Below, one piece after another: positions 1 to 6,826 of a DNA stretch of 19,838 bases. Under the pieces are notes generated by a model. It did not search any database, was not told the origin of the DNA, and saw only the letters and a list, made by a program, of their open reading frames with translations. The translations under genes and the position numbers were made by a program. The first letter of the stretch is position 1, and each line of letters starts with the position of its first letter. Source of the stretch: a bacterium UBA2219 (GTDB lineage: Bacteria; Desulfobacterota; Deferrimicrobia; Deferrimicrobiales; Deferrimicrobiaceae); assembly GCA_002327765.1 (NCBI GenBank), contig DCUH01000052.1, positions 11,400-31,237 of the forward strand, written 5' to 3'.

Positions 1-738
1 TTCCTGGACGAGATCGGCGACATGCCGCTCGACCTCCAGGCGAAGCTGCTCCGCGTGCTGCAGGAGCGGGAATACACCCCCGTCGGGTCGGGCCGCCCCC
101 GGGAGTTCCGCGGCCGGGTCCTCGCCGCCACCAACCGCGACCTGGGGAAGCTGGCGGCCGACGGGAAGTTCCGCTCCGACCTCTACGACCGGCTAAACGT
201 CTTCCCGATCCGGGTCCCGTCGCTGGCCGAGCGGAAGGAGGACGTCCCGCTGCTGGCGGACCACTTCCTCCGGAAGTACTGCTCCGTCCTCTCGCGCCCG
301 CCCCGCTCCTTCTCGAAGGAGGCGCTGGAGGCGCTGGCGGCGCACCCGTGGAAGGGGAACGTCCGGGAGCTCGAGAACTTCGTGCAGCGGCTCGCGGTCC
401 TCTCCTCCGGCAAGCTCCTCCGGCGCGACGAGGTGATGCGCGAGCTCGCCAAGGCGGACGGCTCGCCGGACCCCTCCTCCGCCCCGATGGAGCAGCTCAT
501 CGAGGACCGGATCCGCGAGTTCGTGGGGCGGCTGGGCGCGGCCCTCGATTCCGAGACGGGCCTCCACGAATTGTTCCTGCGGCAGGTGGAGCGCCCGCTC
601 CTGAAGGTCGTGCTCGAGGCGACGGGAGGGAACCAGCTCCGGGCGGCCGCCATCCTGGGGATCAACCGGAACACGCTGCGGAAGAAGATCACGGAATTGT
701 CGCTCGCCGCGAAGGCGTGCGGGAAGAAAGGAAGGTAG
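1..738 (+). CDS. NtrC-family sigma-54-dependent transcriptional activator (C-terminal part)
   Basis: The reading frame is open at the left edge, so the N-terminus (probably a receiver or sensor domain) lies outside the window. The visible 245 residues begin at the Walker B motif (FLDEIGDM) of the AAA+ domain. They continue through sensor I (AATNRDL), the arginine-finger region (FRSDLYDRLNVFPIRVPSLAER) and sensor II (WKGNVREL), to a C-terminal Fis-type helix-turn-helix (GNQLRAAAILGINRNTLRKKI, about 35 residues from the end). These are hallmarks of bacterial enhancer-binding proteins, which use ATP hydrolysis to open promoters held by sigma-54 RNA polymerase. The HTH wording is closest to the NtrC group. 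The signal it senses cannot be deduced without the N-terminus. It ends 2 bp before thiD and is probably co-transcribed with it. Confidence 0.93.
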   Translation, partial: FLDEIGDMPLDLQAKLLRVLQEREYTPVGSGRPREFRGRVLAATNRDLGKLAADGKFRSDLYDRLNVFPIRVPSLAERKEDVPLLADHFLRKYCSVLSRPPRSFSKEALEALAAHPWKGNVRELENFVQRLAVLSSGKLLRRDEVMRELAKADGSPDPSSAPMEQLIEDRIREFVGRLGAALDSETGLHELFLRQVERPLLKVVLEATGGNQLRAAAILGINRNTLRKKITELSLAAKACGKKGR

Positions 739-740
739 GC

Positions 741-1526
741 ATGGAGAAAGGGAAGCCGGCGATCCTCGTCTTCGGCGGGCTCGACCCCAGCGGAGGCGCG
801 GGGATCCTGATGGACTCCCGCGCCGCGTGCGCCGCGGGGGCGCATGCCTGCGCCGTCCCCTCCTGCTTCGCGATCCAGACGACCAGGAAATACGCCCGGA
901 CCGCGCCGATCCCCCGGGCGGTGCTCGACGACTCCCTGGCGGCCGCCGGCAGCTCCTTCCGGCTCGGCGCGGCGAAGGTCGGCATGGTGGGGACGCGCGC
1001 CGCCGCGGAGGCGATCCTCTCCTTCGTCGCCGCCCGGCGGGGGCTCCCCCTGGTCGTCGACCCCGTGCTGCGCTCCTCCTCGGGGTTCCCGCTCCTCGCC
1101 GAATCCGCCCTGCCGGCCTACCGGAGGCTGATCCGCGCCGCCTCCGTGCTGACCCCGAACCTCATGGAGGCGGAGAAGCTGCTCGGCCGGAGCATCTCCT
1201 CCTTCCCCGACGCGGTCGACGCCGCGAAGGAGCTGTCCGGCGCGGCGGACGCCGCGGTCGTCCTCAAGGGCGGCCACTTCCCCTGGAAGGGGCGGCTCGG
1301 CATCGACATCGTGGCGGAGGGCGGGTACGTCACCCTGATTCCCCCCTCGGGCAGCCGCCGCGGCGACCCCCACGGCACCGGCTGCGCGCTGGCCTCGGCC
1401 ATCGCCGCGCGCATCGCCGCCGGCGACGCCGTCGTGCCCGCCGTGGCGGCCGCGAAGTCGGTGCTGGCCAGACTCGTCGCGGGCGGCTTCCCCTCCGCGG
1501 AGGGGCGCCCCACCCTGTTCCCGTGA
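741..1526 (+). CDS. thiD: Hydroxymethylpyrimidine/phosphomethylpyrimidine kinase ThiD
   Basis: This 261-residue ribokinase-fold protein would phosphorylate HMP and HMP-P to HMP-PP for the pyrimidine half of thiamine. Visible motifs are the N-terminal GLDPSGGAGI (residues 13-22), VVDPVLRSSSG (105-115), LTPNLMEAEKL (137-147), LKGGH (175-179) and the anion-hole loop GTGC (212-215). The length fits the family (about 260-270). The ATG at 741 follows a purine-rich GAAAGGAAGG stretch and lies 2 bp after the upstream stop, so translation is probably coupled. No TPP riboswitch could fit in that gap. The segment after the first motif (residues 22-50) is divergent from textbook ThiD, so a related pyrimidine or pyridoxal kinase activity cannot be excluded. 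No other thiamine gene is present in the window. Confidence 0.85.
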   Translation: MEKGKPAILVFGGLDPSGGAGILMDSRAACAAGAHACAVPSCFAIQTTRKYARTAPIPRAVLDDSLAAAGSSFRLGAAKVGMVGTRAAAEAILSFVAARRGLPLVVDPVLRSSSGFPLLAESALPAYRRLIRAASVLTPNLMEAEKLLGRSISSFPDAVDAAKELSGAADAAVVLKGGHFPWKGRLGIDIVAEGGYVTLIPPSGSRRGDPHGTGCALASAIAARIAAGDAVVPAVAAAKSVLARLVAGGFPSAEGRPTLFP

Positions 1527-2338
1527 CCGGCACGGATCCCGCGCCGCGGGCCGGCGACCGGAAGGAGCGCCGGCTGGCCCTCGCCCTGGGCGCCGGGACG
1601 GCGCGGGGCTTCGCCCACGTGGGGGTGCTCAAGGTCTTCGAATCCCACGGCATCCCCGTCGGCCTGGTCGTCGGCACGAGCGTCGGGAGCCTCGTCGGGT
1701 GCATGTACGCGTTCGGGCACCCGGTCTACGAAATCCAGAAGATGGCCATGGCGCTGGAGCGCTCGGACGTCGTCGATCTCATCGTGCCCGACAACGGCTT
1801 CGTCCGGGGGGAGAAGCTCGAGGCTTACGTGAACCGGCTGGTCGAGGACACCCCGATGGAGGAGTTCCCGGTCCCCTTCCACGCCGTTGCCACCGACATC
1901 GCGGCCGGCCGGGAAAAGGTGTTATCGAAGGGGAACGCCGGCGCGGCGGTGCGGGCGAGCTGCTCCATCCCCGGCATCTTCCAGCCCGTGAAGATCGACG
2001 GCGGCACCTACGTCGACGGCGGCCTCGTCTCCCCCGTGCCGGTGGACGCGGCCCGCGGGCTGGGGGCGGACGCGGTGATCGCCGTGGACATCTCCGGCGG
2101 GGTCGACGGCACGGTCCCGGGAGGCATCCTCGACACCCTCATCCAGTCGGCCGGGATCATGTACGCGAAGATCGCGGAGGTGCAGGACGCCCGGGCCGAC
2201 ATCGTCATCCGGCCGCAGGTGGGGCACATCTTCGCGGGCGATTTCACGATGCGCCACGAGGCGATTCTCGAAGGCGAGAAGGCCGCCCTGGAGGCGCTGC
2301 CGGAGATCCGCAAGATCCTGGAGAAGCTCGGGATTTGA
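1523..2338 (+). CDS. Patatin-like phospholipase family protein (RssA-like)
   Basis: This 271-residue protein has the patatin fold signature. There is a glycine-rich oxyanion segment (GAGTARGFAHVGVL, residues 23-36), the nucleophile elbow GTSVG (51-55, Ser53) and the catalytic Asp in VDGG (Asp165). Together they give the Ser-Asp dyad of lipid acyl hydrolases. The size and the absence of other domains resemble the short bacterial RssA/YchK group, whose substrates are mostly unknown. No signal peptide or membrane span is evident, so it is probably cytoplasmic. The chosen start is the GTG at 1523, whose last base and following TGA overlap the thiD stop (GTGA); the patatin core begins about 15 residues later. 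The open frame extends far upstream inside thiD, but that part is only a GC-driven shadow. Confidence 0.88.
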   Translation: MTGTDPAPRAGDRKERRLALALGAGTARGFAHVGVLKVFESHGIPVGLVVGTSVGSLVGCMYAFGHPVYEIQKMAMALERSDVVDLIVPDNGFVRGEKLEAYVNRLVEDTPMEEFPVPFHAVATDIAAGREKVLSKGNAGAAVRASCSIPGIFQPVKIDGGTYVDGGLVSPVPVDAARGLGADAVIAVDISGGVDGTVPGGILDTLIQSAGIMYAKIAEVQDARADIVIRPQVGHIFAGDFTMRHEAILEGEKAALEALPEIRKILEKLGI

Positions 2339-2349
2339 GCGGGAAATCC

Positions 2350-2366
2350 GGCGGCGCGGCGCCGCC
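2350..2366. terminator. Short GC hairpin between convergent genes
   Basis: A GGCGGC arm pairs with GCCGCC around a 5-nt loop in the 32-bp gap between the patatin gene and the convergent dnaB. There is no T-run on either side, so it is at best a weak bidirectional terminator. Confidence 0.35.
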
Positions 2367-2370
2367 GGGG

Positions 2371-3753
2371 TCACTCGAAGTCCTGCGCGAGGTCCTCGAA
2401 CCGGGTGTACATGGAAAGGAAAGCGAGCTTCACGTCGCGCATGGGGCCGCTCCGGTTCTTCCCGACGATGATCTCGGCGATCCCCTTCTCCTCCTGCGGC
2501 GTCTTCTCCCGGCTGTACATCTCCTCCCGGTAGACGAACAATATCAGGTCTGAATCCTGCTCAATAGCTCCGGATTCCCTCAAATCCGCCATCTGCGGCC
2601 TCTTGTCGTTGCGGCTCTCCACCCCGCGGCTGAGCTGGGAGATGGCGATCACCGGGATGTCGAGCTCCTTGGCAAGCGCCTTCATGGACCGCGAGATCTC
2701 CGACACCTCCTGGACCCGGTTGTCGGGGTTGGACTTCCCCGAAGAGCCCCGCATGAGCTGCAGGTAGTCCACGATGACCATCCCGATGTCCTTGTCCTTC
2801 TTGAGCCGCCGGGCCCTCGCCCTCAGGTCGAGGGCGGTCAGCATCCCGGAGTCGTCCGTGTAGATGGGCGTATCGGACAGCTTCGCCACGGCCCCCACGA
2901 GCCGGTTGATCTCCTCCTGGCCGATCTGCCCGTTGCGCACCTTCTGGAAGTTGACCCGCGCCTCGGAGCAGATCATTCGCATCGCCAGCTCCTGGCTGCT
3001 CATCTCGAGGGAGAAGATGGCGACCGGGATCCTGTGGCGCATGGCGGCGTTCACCGCGATGTTGAGGCAGAGCGAGGTCTTCCCCATCGCCGGGCGGGCG
3101 GCGACGACGATCATGTTGGATTTCTGGAAGCCCGCCGTCACCTCGTCGAGGTCGCGGAAGCCCGACGGGACGCCCGTGATCCGCTTCTTCTGCTCGTAGG
3201 CCTTCTCGATGTCCTTCAAGGCCGCGCGGGCCATCTCGTTCATGGAGAAGTACTTCGGCTTGATCTCCTCCCCCGAGATGGCGAAGATACGCGACTCCAT
3301 CCCGTCGAGGAACTCCCTGAGGTCGCCGACGCCCTGGAACGCGGAGGCGGAGATCTCCTGCGCGGCGACGATCGACTTCCGGAGGATCGACTTCTCCTTG
3401 ACGATCATCGCGTAGTCGGCGGCGTTTCCGGACATGGGGACGGACGACACGATCTCGGCCAGGTAGGGCAGCCCGCCGATCTGCTGCTCCGCTCCCCGGT
3501 CCCGGATGATCGCCGACAGGGTGAGCTGGTCGATGGGGCGCCCCGACTCGAACAGGGTGAGCATGGACTCGTAGAGCGTCCTGTGGGCGCCCATGTAGAA
3601 GTCGTCGGGACGCAGGATCTCGACGACGTCGCCCATGAGCTCGTTGTTGAGGAGCACGGAGGCGAGGACCGCCTGCTCGGCGTGCAGGTTGTGCGGGGGA
3701 ACGCGGAGGGAGGCGTCGTTTGCGCCCGGCGGCGCGCTGCGCGTACCGTTCAT
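2371..3753 (-). CDS. dnaB: Replicative DNA helicase DnaB
   Basis: This 460-residue protein is the hexameric helicase that unwinds DNA at the replication fork. The N-terminal DnaB domain spans roughly residues 18-120 (PPHNLHAEQAVLASVLL onward). A linker follows, then the RecA-like motor begins near 190 (TGVPSGFRDLDEVTAGF). The Walker A motif is ARPAMGKTS (219-227), Walker B is MVIVDYLQLM, and the conserved ISQLSRGVESR and LRESGAIEQDSD segments follow. The length is typical and no intein is present. The ATG at 3753 is preceded by a G-rich GGGGGG element. It is the last gene of the leftward block headed by ispE/prs, 50 bp after rplI, as in many bacteria where rplI and dnaB adjoin. Confidence 0.97.
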   Translation of the reverse strand: MNGTRSAPPGANDASLRVPPHNLHAEQAVLASVLLNNELMGDVVEILRPDDFYMGAHRTLYESMLTLFESGRPIDQLTLSAIIRDRGAEQQIGGLPYLAEIVSSVPMSGNAADYAMIVKEKSILRKSIVAAQEISASAFQGVGDLREFLDGMESRIFAISGEEIKPKYFSMNEMARAALKDIEKAYEQKKRITGVPSGFRDLDEVTAGFQKSNMIVVAARPAMGKTSLCLNIAVNAAMRHRIPVAIFSLEMSSQELAMRMICSEARVNFQKVRNGQIGQEEINRLVGAVAKLSDTPIYTDDSGMLTALDLRARARRLKKDKDIGMVIVDYLQLMRGSSGKSNPDNRVQEVSEISRSMKALAKELDIPVIAISQLSRGVESRNDKRPQMADLRESGAIEQDSDLILFVYREEMYSREKTPQEEKGIAEIIVGKNRSGPMRDVKLAFLSMYTRFEDLAQDFE

Positions 3754-3803
3754 CGACGCCCCCCGTCCGGAATGCTGTTGCCGTTGAAACGGTGCGGCGA
3801 CGG

Positions 3804-4250
3804 CTATTCCTCGGCCGTCACGTTCACGGTGATCTCGGGGACGACCTCGGCCGCGACCCGGACCTTCACCTTGTACTCGCCGACCTGCTTGATCGGCTCT
3901 GCGAGCTGGATCGACTTGCGGTCGGTCTTCACTCCCGCCTTCTCGAGCGCCTCCGCGATGTCTCTGGAGGTCACCGCGCCGAACAGCTTCCCTTCCTCCC
4001 CCGCCTTCGCGGAGATGGCGATGGCCATGCCGGAGAGGGTCTGGGCCACGTCCTCGGCGGCCTTCCGGGCCTTCTTCGCGCGGGTCTCGATCACGCGGCG
4101 GTCGTGCTCGAGCGTCTTCATGTTGCGGACGTTCGCCAGGAACGCCAGGTTCCGCGGGATGAGAAAGTTGCGGCCGTACCCGTCGGCGACCTTCACCACC
4201 TCGCCGGCCTTCCCGAGCTTCTCGATGTCCTCACGCAGGATGACTTTCAT
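3804..4250 (-). CDS. rplI: 50S ribosomal protein L9
   Basis: The 148-residue protein starts with the L9 signature MKVILREDIEKLGKAGEVV and GYGRNFLIPRNLA, the small N-terminal domain that binds 23S rRNA. A charged connecting helix follows (about 45-75), then a C-terminal domain ending in PEITVNVTAEE. The length is nearly identical to the E. coli protein. It lies 10 bp downstream of rpsR and 50 bp upstream of dnaB on the same strand, in the classic rpsF-ssb-rpsR-rplI arrangement. Confidence 0.97.
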   Translation of the reverse strand: MKVILREDIEKLGKAGEVVKVADGYGRNFLIPRNLAFLANVRNMKTLEHDRRVIETRAKKARKAAEDVAQTLSGMAIAISAKAGEEGKLFGAVTSRDIAEALEKAGVKTDRKSIQLAEPIKQVGEYKVKVRVAAEVVPEITVNVTAEE

Positions 4251-4260
4251 CGGATACCCC

Positions 4261-4551
4261 CTACCGGACCTGGGTGGCGGTGAAGGGGATCAGGGCCACG
4301 ACGCGCGCCTTCTTGATCTCCATCGTCAGCTTCCGCTGGTGCTTGGCGCAGTTGCCGGTGATGCGGCGGGGGACGATCTTCCCGCGCTCGGAGACGAACT
4401 GCTTGATCATGTAGGCGTTCTTGTAGTCGATCTGGAGTTCCTTCTCCGCGCAGAAGCGGCAGAATTTCTTCCGGACGTAGCGTCTCTTCCCACCGGGGCC
4501 GCGGTCGTCGCGGGGCCCGGAGGACGGGCGGGGCTTGTACGGGGTGCTCAT
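4261..4551 (-). CDS. rpsR: 30S ribosomal protein S18 (zinc-ribbon, C+ form)
   Basis: This 96-residue protein carries the S18 core (YKNAYMIKQFVSERGKIVPRRITG and CAKHQRKLTMEIKKAR). It retains a CxxC...CxxH metal set at Cys31, Cys34, Cys68 and His71, so it is the zinc-binding C+ paralogue form rather than the Cys-free form of E. coli. The N-terminal 23 residues are a basic, Gly/Pro-rich tail. An AGGAGG element precedes the ATG at a suitable distance. S18 partners S6 on the 30S platform, and rpsF is two genes upstream in the same operon. Confidence 0.97.
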   Translation of the reverse strand: MSTPYKPRPSSGPRDDRGPGGKRRYVRKKFCRFCAEKELQIDYKNAYMIKQFVSERGKIVPRRITGNCAKHQRKLTMEIKKARVVALIPFTATQVR

Positions 4552-4589
4552 CGTTTCCTTCCTCCTGTTATCCGATCATCATTATGTTG

Positions 4590-4994
4590 TCAGAACGGTA
4601 TGTCGTCGTCGGGCGTCTCCTGGGACGGGGCCGAAGCCCCCCCCCCTTCCGCCGCCGGGCCGCGGGAAGAGCCGAGGAACTGGACGTTGTCCGCCAGCAC
4701 CTCGATCTTGCTCCGCTTCTGGCCGTCCTTCTCCCAGCTTCGCTGCCGCAGCCGCCCCTCCACGAGGACGGGGCGTCCCTTGGAGAGGTATTCGGCGCAA
4801 TTCTCGCCGGTCTTGCCGAAAACGACGACGTCGAAGTAGGACACTTCCTCCTTGAACTCGTTGGTCGTCTTCGACTTGTACCGGGAGTTCACCGCGATGG
4901 AGAACTCCGTGACGGCCGTGCCGGAAGGGAGAAAGCGCGTTTCCGGGTCCCGGGTCAGGTTGCCGGCGAGGATGACGCGGTTAAACGATACCAT
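4590..4994 (-). CDS. ssb: Single-stranded DNA-binding protein SSB
   Basis: The 134-residue protein has an N-terminal OB fold (VSFNRVILAGNLTRDPETRFLPSGTAVTEFSIAVN and the YFDVVVFGKTGENCAEYLSKGRPVLVEGRL segment). A short Gly/Ala-rich linker follows (about 112-125), then the acidic tip DDDIPF that recruits DNA-repair and replication proteins. The linker is short compared with E. coli SSB (178 residues). The ATG at 4994 has a GGAGGG element upstream. Its position between rpsF and rpsR is the usual one and couples SSB supply to ribosomal protein expression. Confidence 0.96.
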   Translation of the reverse strand: MVSFNRVILAGNLTRDPETRFLPSGTAVTEFSIAVNSRYKSKTTNEFKEEVSYFDVVVFGKTGENCAEYLSKGRPVLVEGRLRQRSWEKDGQKRSKIEVLADNVQFLGSSRGPAAEGGGASAPSQETPDDDIPF

Positions 4995-5024
4995 GCGGCG
5001 ATCCCTCCATCGCGAAAGGTCCCG

Positions 5025-5414
5025 TCACTTTCCCGCGGGTGCCGGAGGCGCTTCGGACGCGGGCGCTTCGGGCGCCGCCGGCGTCTCGGCCGGGGCGGCG
5101 GCGGGCTTGGCGGGCTTCAGCTCCTGGGTGTGGACGGTGGTCAGGTGGCGCAGGATGCCGTCGAAGATCTTGATGTTGCGCTCCACCTCCTCCACGACGC
5201 CGCGGGTGCCGGTGTACAGGAGGAACGTGTAGAAGGCGTTGCTTCTCTTCCGGATCTGGTAGGCGAGCTTGCGGTTCCCCCAGTCATCCGTCTTCAGCAC
5301 CTCGCCCTGGAACGAGGCGACCACCCCCGAAAGCTTGCCGAGGAAATCCTTCCTCTGGTCTTCCGGGAGTTCCGGGTCGAACAGGATGCAGGTTTCATAC
5401 CTCTTCGGTGTCAT
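5025..5414 (-). CDS. rpsF: 30S ribosomal protein S6
   Basis: This 129-residue protein has the S6 ferredoxin-like fold, opening with MTPKRYETCILFDPELPED and including DDWGNRKLAYQIRKRSNAFYTFLLYTG and a C-terminal VEEVERNIKIFDGILRHLTTVHTQE. A 30-residue Ala/Pro-rich tail follows, replacing the acidic tail that receives glutamates in E. coli. The ATG at 5414 is chosen because the S6 family begins exactly there and an AAAGGAGG element lies 12 nt upstream. The open frame continues 19 codons further without family resemblance. The start lies inside the 3' end of pth (20-bp overlap), pointing to coupled translation. Confidence 0.95.
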   Translation of the reverse strand: MTPKRYETCILFDPELPEDQRKDFLGKLSGVVASFQGEVLKTDDWGNRKLAYQIRKRSNAFYTFLLYTGTRGVVEEVERNIKIFDGILRHLTTVHTQELKPAKPAAAPAETPAAPEAPASEAPPAPAGK

Positions 5415-6072
5415 CGTGCGGTGTTGCCTCCTTTCGGCTGTTCGAGCCCCCGGACGCATCGCCGGGAGCAAGGAGTATGTTCCCCGCCGGGGAATCCGGC
5501 CGGGGGGTCCGCGCCTTTAAATTCCAGCGCGTCATGGCCTTGTCGAAACCGATCCGGGCGATGTCTCCCGCGGCTTCCGCCGCCCGGGCGACCGCCTCCT
5601 CGAACGCGACCCTCGAAGCGGGGTCCGGGGGGGTCAAAACGTAATCGGCGGGGTCTTCCCCCGCGGGGGGCCTGCCGATCCCGACCCGTATCCGGAGGAA
5701 CCCGAGCGTCCCGAGCTCCGCGCCGAGCGACTTTAAACCGTTGTGGCCGCCCGTGCCCCCGCCCCGCTTCAGACGCACGGCCCCGACCGGGAGATCGAGG
5801 TCGTCGTGGACGACCACCAGGTCTTCGGGCCCTTCGGCGCGCTTGCGGAACAGGGGCGACACCGCCAAACCGGACAGGTTCATGAACGTCATCGGCTTGA
5901 CGAGCACGACCCGGCGCCCTTCCAGCTCGCAATCCGCAAGTGAAGCCTCGCCGGCGACCCGCCAGCGCACGCCCATCCCGGACGCGAGACGGTCGACGGC
6001 GAGAAACCCCGCGTTGTGGAGCGTGGCCGCGTACCGACGCCCCGGGTTCCCGAGTCCGACGATGAGTCGCGT
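5395..6072 (-). CDS. pth: Peptidyl-tRNA hydrolase, probable ACG start
   Basis: Pth frees tRNA from prematurely released peptidyl-tRNA. The 225-residue product shows RLIVGLGNPGRRYAATLHNAGF at its start with Asn9 and the catalytic His19. FMNLSG follows with Asn65, VHDDLDLP with Asp90, and GGHNGLKS with Asn111, so the whole active site is retained. Conserved Arg in TRHN is Leu18 here. No ATG, GTG or TTG in frame lies between the rplY stop (an in-frame TAA at 6099-6097) and an ATG at 5976; starting at 5976 would remove Asn9 and His19. The ACG at 6072 gives the exact family N-terminus (M-R-L-I-V-G) and has GGGAAGGAG 9 nt upstream. A sequencing error T to C is the alternative. The last 30 or so residues are a non-conserved tail that overlaps rpsF. 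Confidence 0.9.
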   Translation of the reverse strand, partial: TRLIVGLGNPGRRYAATLHNAGFLAVDRLASGMGVRWRVAGEASLADCELEGRRVVLVKPMTFMNLSGLAVSPLFRKRAEGPEDLVVVHDDLDLPVGAVRLKRGGGTGGHNGLKSLGAELGTLGFLRIRVGIGRPPAGEDPADYVLTPPDPASRVAFEEAVARAAEAAGDIARIGFDKAMTRWNLKARTPRPDSPAGNILLAPGDASGGSNSRKEATPHDDTEEV

Positions 6073-6081
6073 GGGCCGCCG

Positions 6082-6090
6082 CTCCTTCCC
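6082..6090 (-). promoter_or_regulatory. Ribosome binding site supporting the pth ACG start
   Basis: On the minus strand the sequence reads GGGAAGGAG, followed by 9 nt and then the ACG at 6072. It lies between the rplY stop and pth. It is the only good Shine-Dalgarno element in this gap, and it places initiation at the ACG rather than at any later codon. Confidence 0.6.
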
Positions 6091-6096
6091 TGCCGG

Positions 6097-6813
6097 TTAC
6101 TTTTCCTTCTTTTCTTTCTTCGCGGGCTCTTTCCCGCCCTCTTTCTCTTTCCCGGCCGCCTCTTCCTTCTCGGCCCCTTCCGCCACGCTCGCGCCCTCGG
6201 CCGCCTCGCCCTCGACCGCCTCGACCGCGGCCGGGGCCGCCTCGGCCTTCGGCGTGTGGACCGCGGCGATGGGCATCCGCAGGTCCTTCTCCGTGGGGAC
6301 GACGCCCGGCGGGAACTGGAGGTTGCCCAGCGACAGCGACTGGCCGATCCCGAGGGGCGTCACGTCGACCTCGATGAACTCGGGCACCTGGTCCGGCGTG
6401 CACTCGACCTCGAGGCTGCGCGTGAGCACCTCGAGGAGGCCGCCCAGTTCGATGCCGGCCGCCTTCCCCTTGATGCGGATCGGGACCTCGACGCGGAACT
6501 TCTGGCCATGGGCCACCTCGTAGAAGTCCACGTGGGTCACCTGGCTGGAGATCGGGTTGGTCTGGACCTCCTTGAGGACCGCGAAGGACTCCTTGCCTCC
6601 TTCGCCATCCTTGACGGTCACGCGGACGACCACCGTGCCGCGCCGGGCGACCTCGAGGAACTTCTCGAGCGGCTTCCGCTCGAACTCGAGCGACCGGGTC
6701 TCGAGCCCCCTGCCGTAGATGACTCCGGGAACCCGCCCCGCGGCGCGCCGTTTCCGGTTGATCTCTTTCCCTGTATCGTGGCGGCGCTCGGCCGCCAGGT
6801 CCATCGTGGCCAT
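6097..6813 (-). CDS. rplY: 50S ribosomal protein L25/general stress protein Ctc
   Basis: The 238-residue protein is the long, two-domain (TL5/Ctc) form of L25, which binds 5S rRNA. Residues 1-95 form the L25 RNA-binding domain (GRVPGVIYGRG, and NPISSQVTHVDFYEV near 90). Residues 98-185 form the beta-rich second domain (VPIRIKGKAAGIELGG, PEFIEVDVTPLGIGQSL). From about 190 there is a low-complexity Ala/Glu/Lys tail ending in KKEKKEK, not part of the family core. The gene sits 13 bp after prs and 24 bp before pth, the standard prs-rplY-pth order. Confidence 0.95.
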   Translation of the reverse strand: MATMDLAAERRHDTGKEINRKRRAAGRVPGVIYGRGLETRSLEFERKPLEKFLEVARRGTVVVRVTVKDGEGGKESFAVLKEVQTNPISSQVTHVDFYEVAHGQKFRVEVPIRIKGKAAGIELGGLLEVLTRSLEVECTPDQVPEFIEVDVTPLGIGQSLSLGNLQFPPGVVPTEKDLRMPIAAVHTPKAEAAPAAVEAVEGEAAEGASVAEGAEKEEAAGKEKEGGKEPAKKEKKEK

Positions 6814-6826
6814 CTTCCTTTTCCTC

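Noticed and set aside
739..740. TPP riboswitch before thiD
   Set aside because: Only 2 bp separate thiD from the upstream gene, and no THI-box-like sequence was noticed in the preceding coding region.
183..1373. Long open frame antisense to the sigma-54 activator and thiD
   Set aside because: High GC keeps stop codons rare in opposite frames. The translation is Arg/Gly/Pro-rich low-complexity sequence without any motif and lies under two clear genes.
3034..4839. 600-codon open frame on the plus strand across dnaB, rplI, rpsR and ssb
   Set aside because: It crosses four well-supported genes in antisense and has no recognisable domain, so it is a composition artefact.
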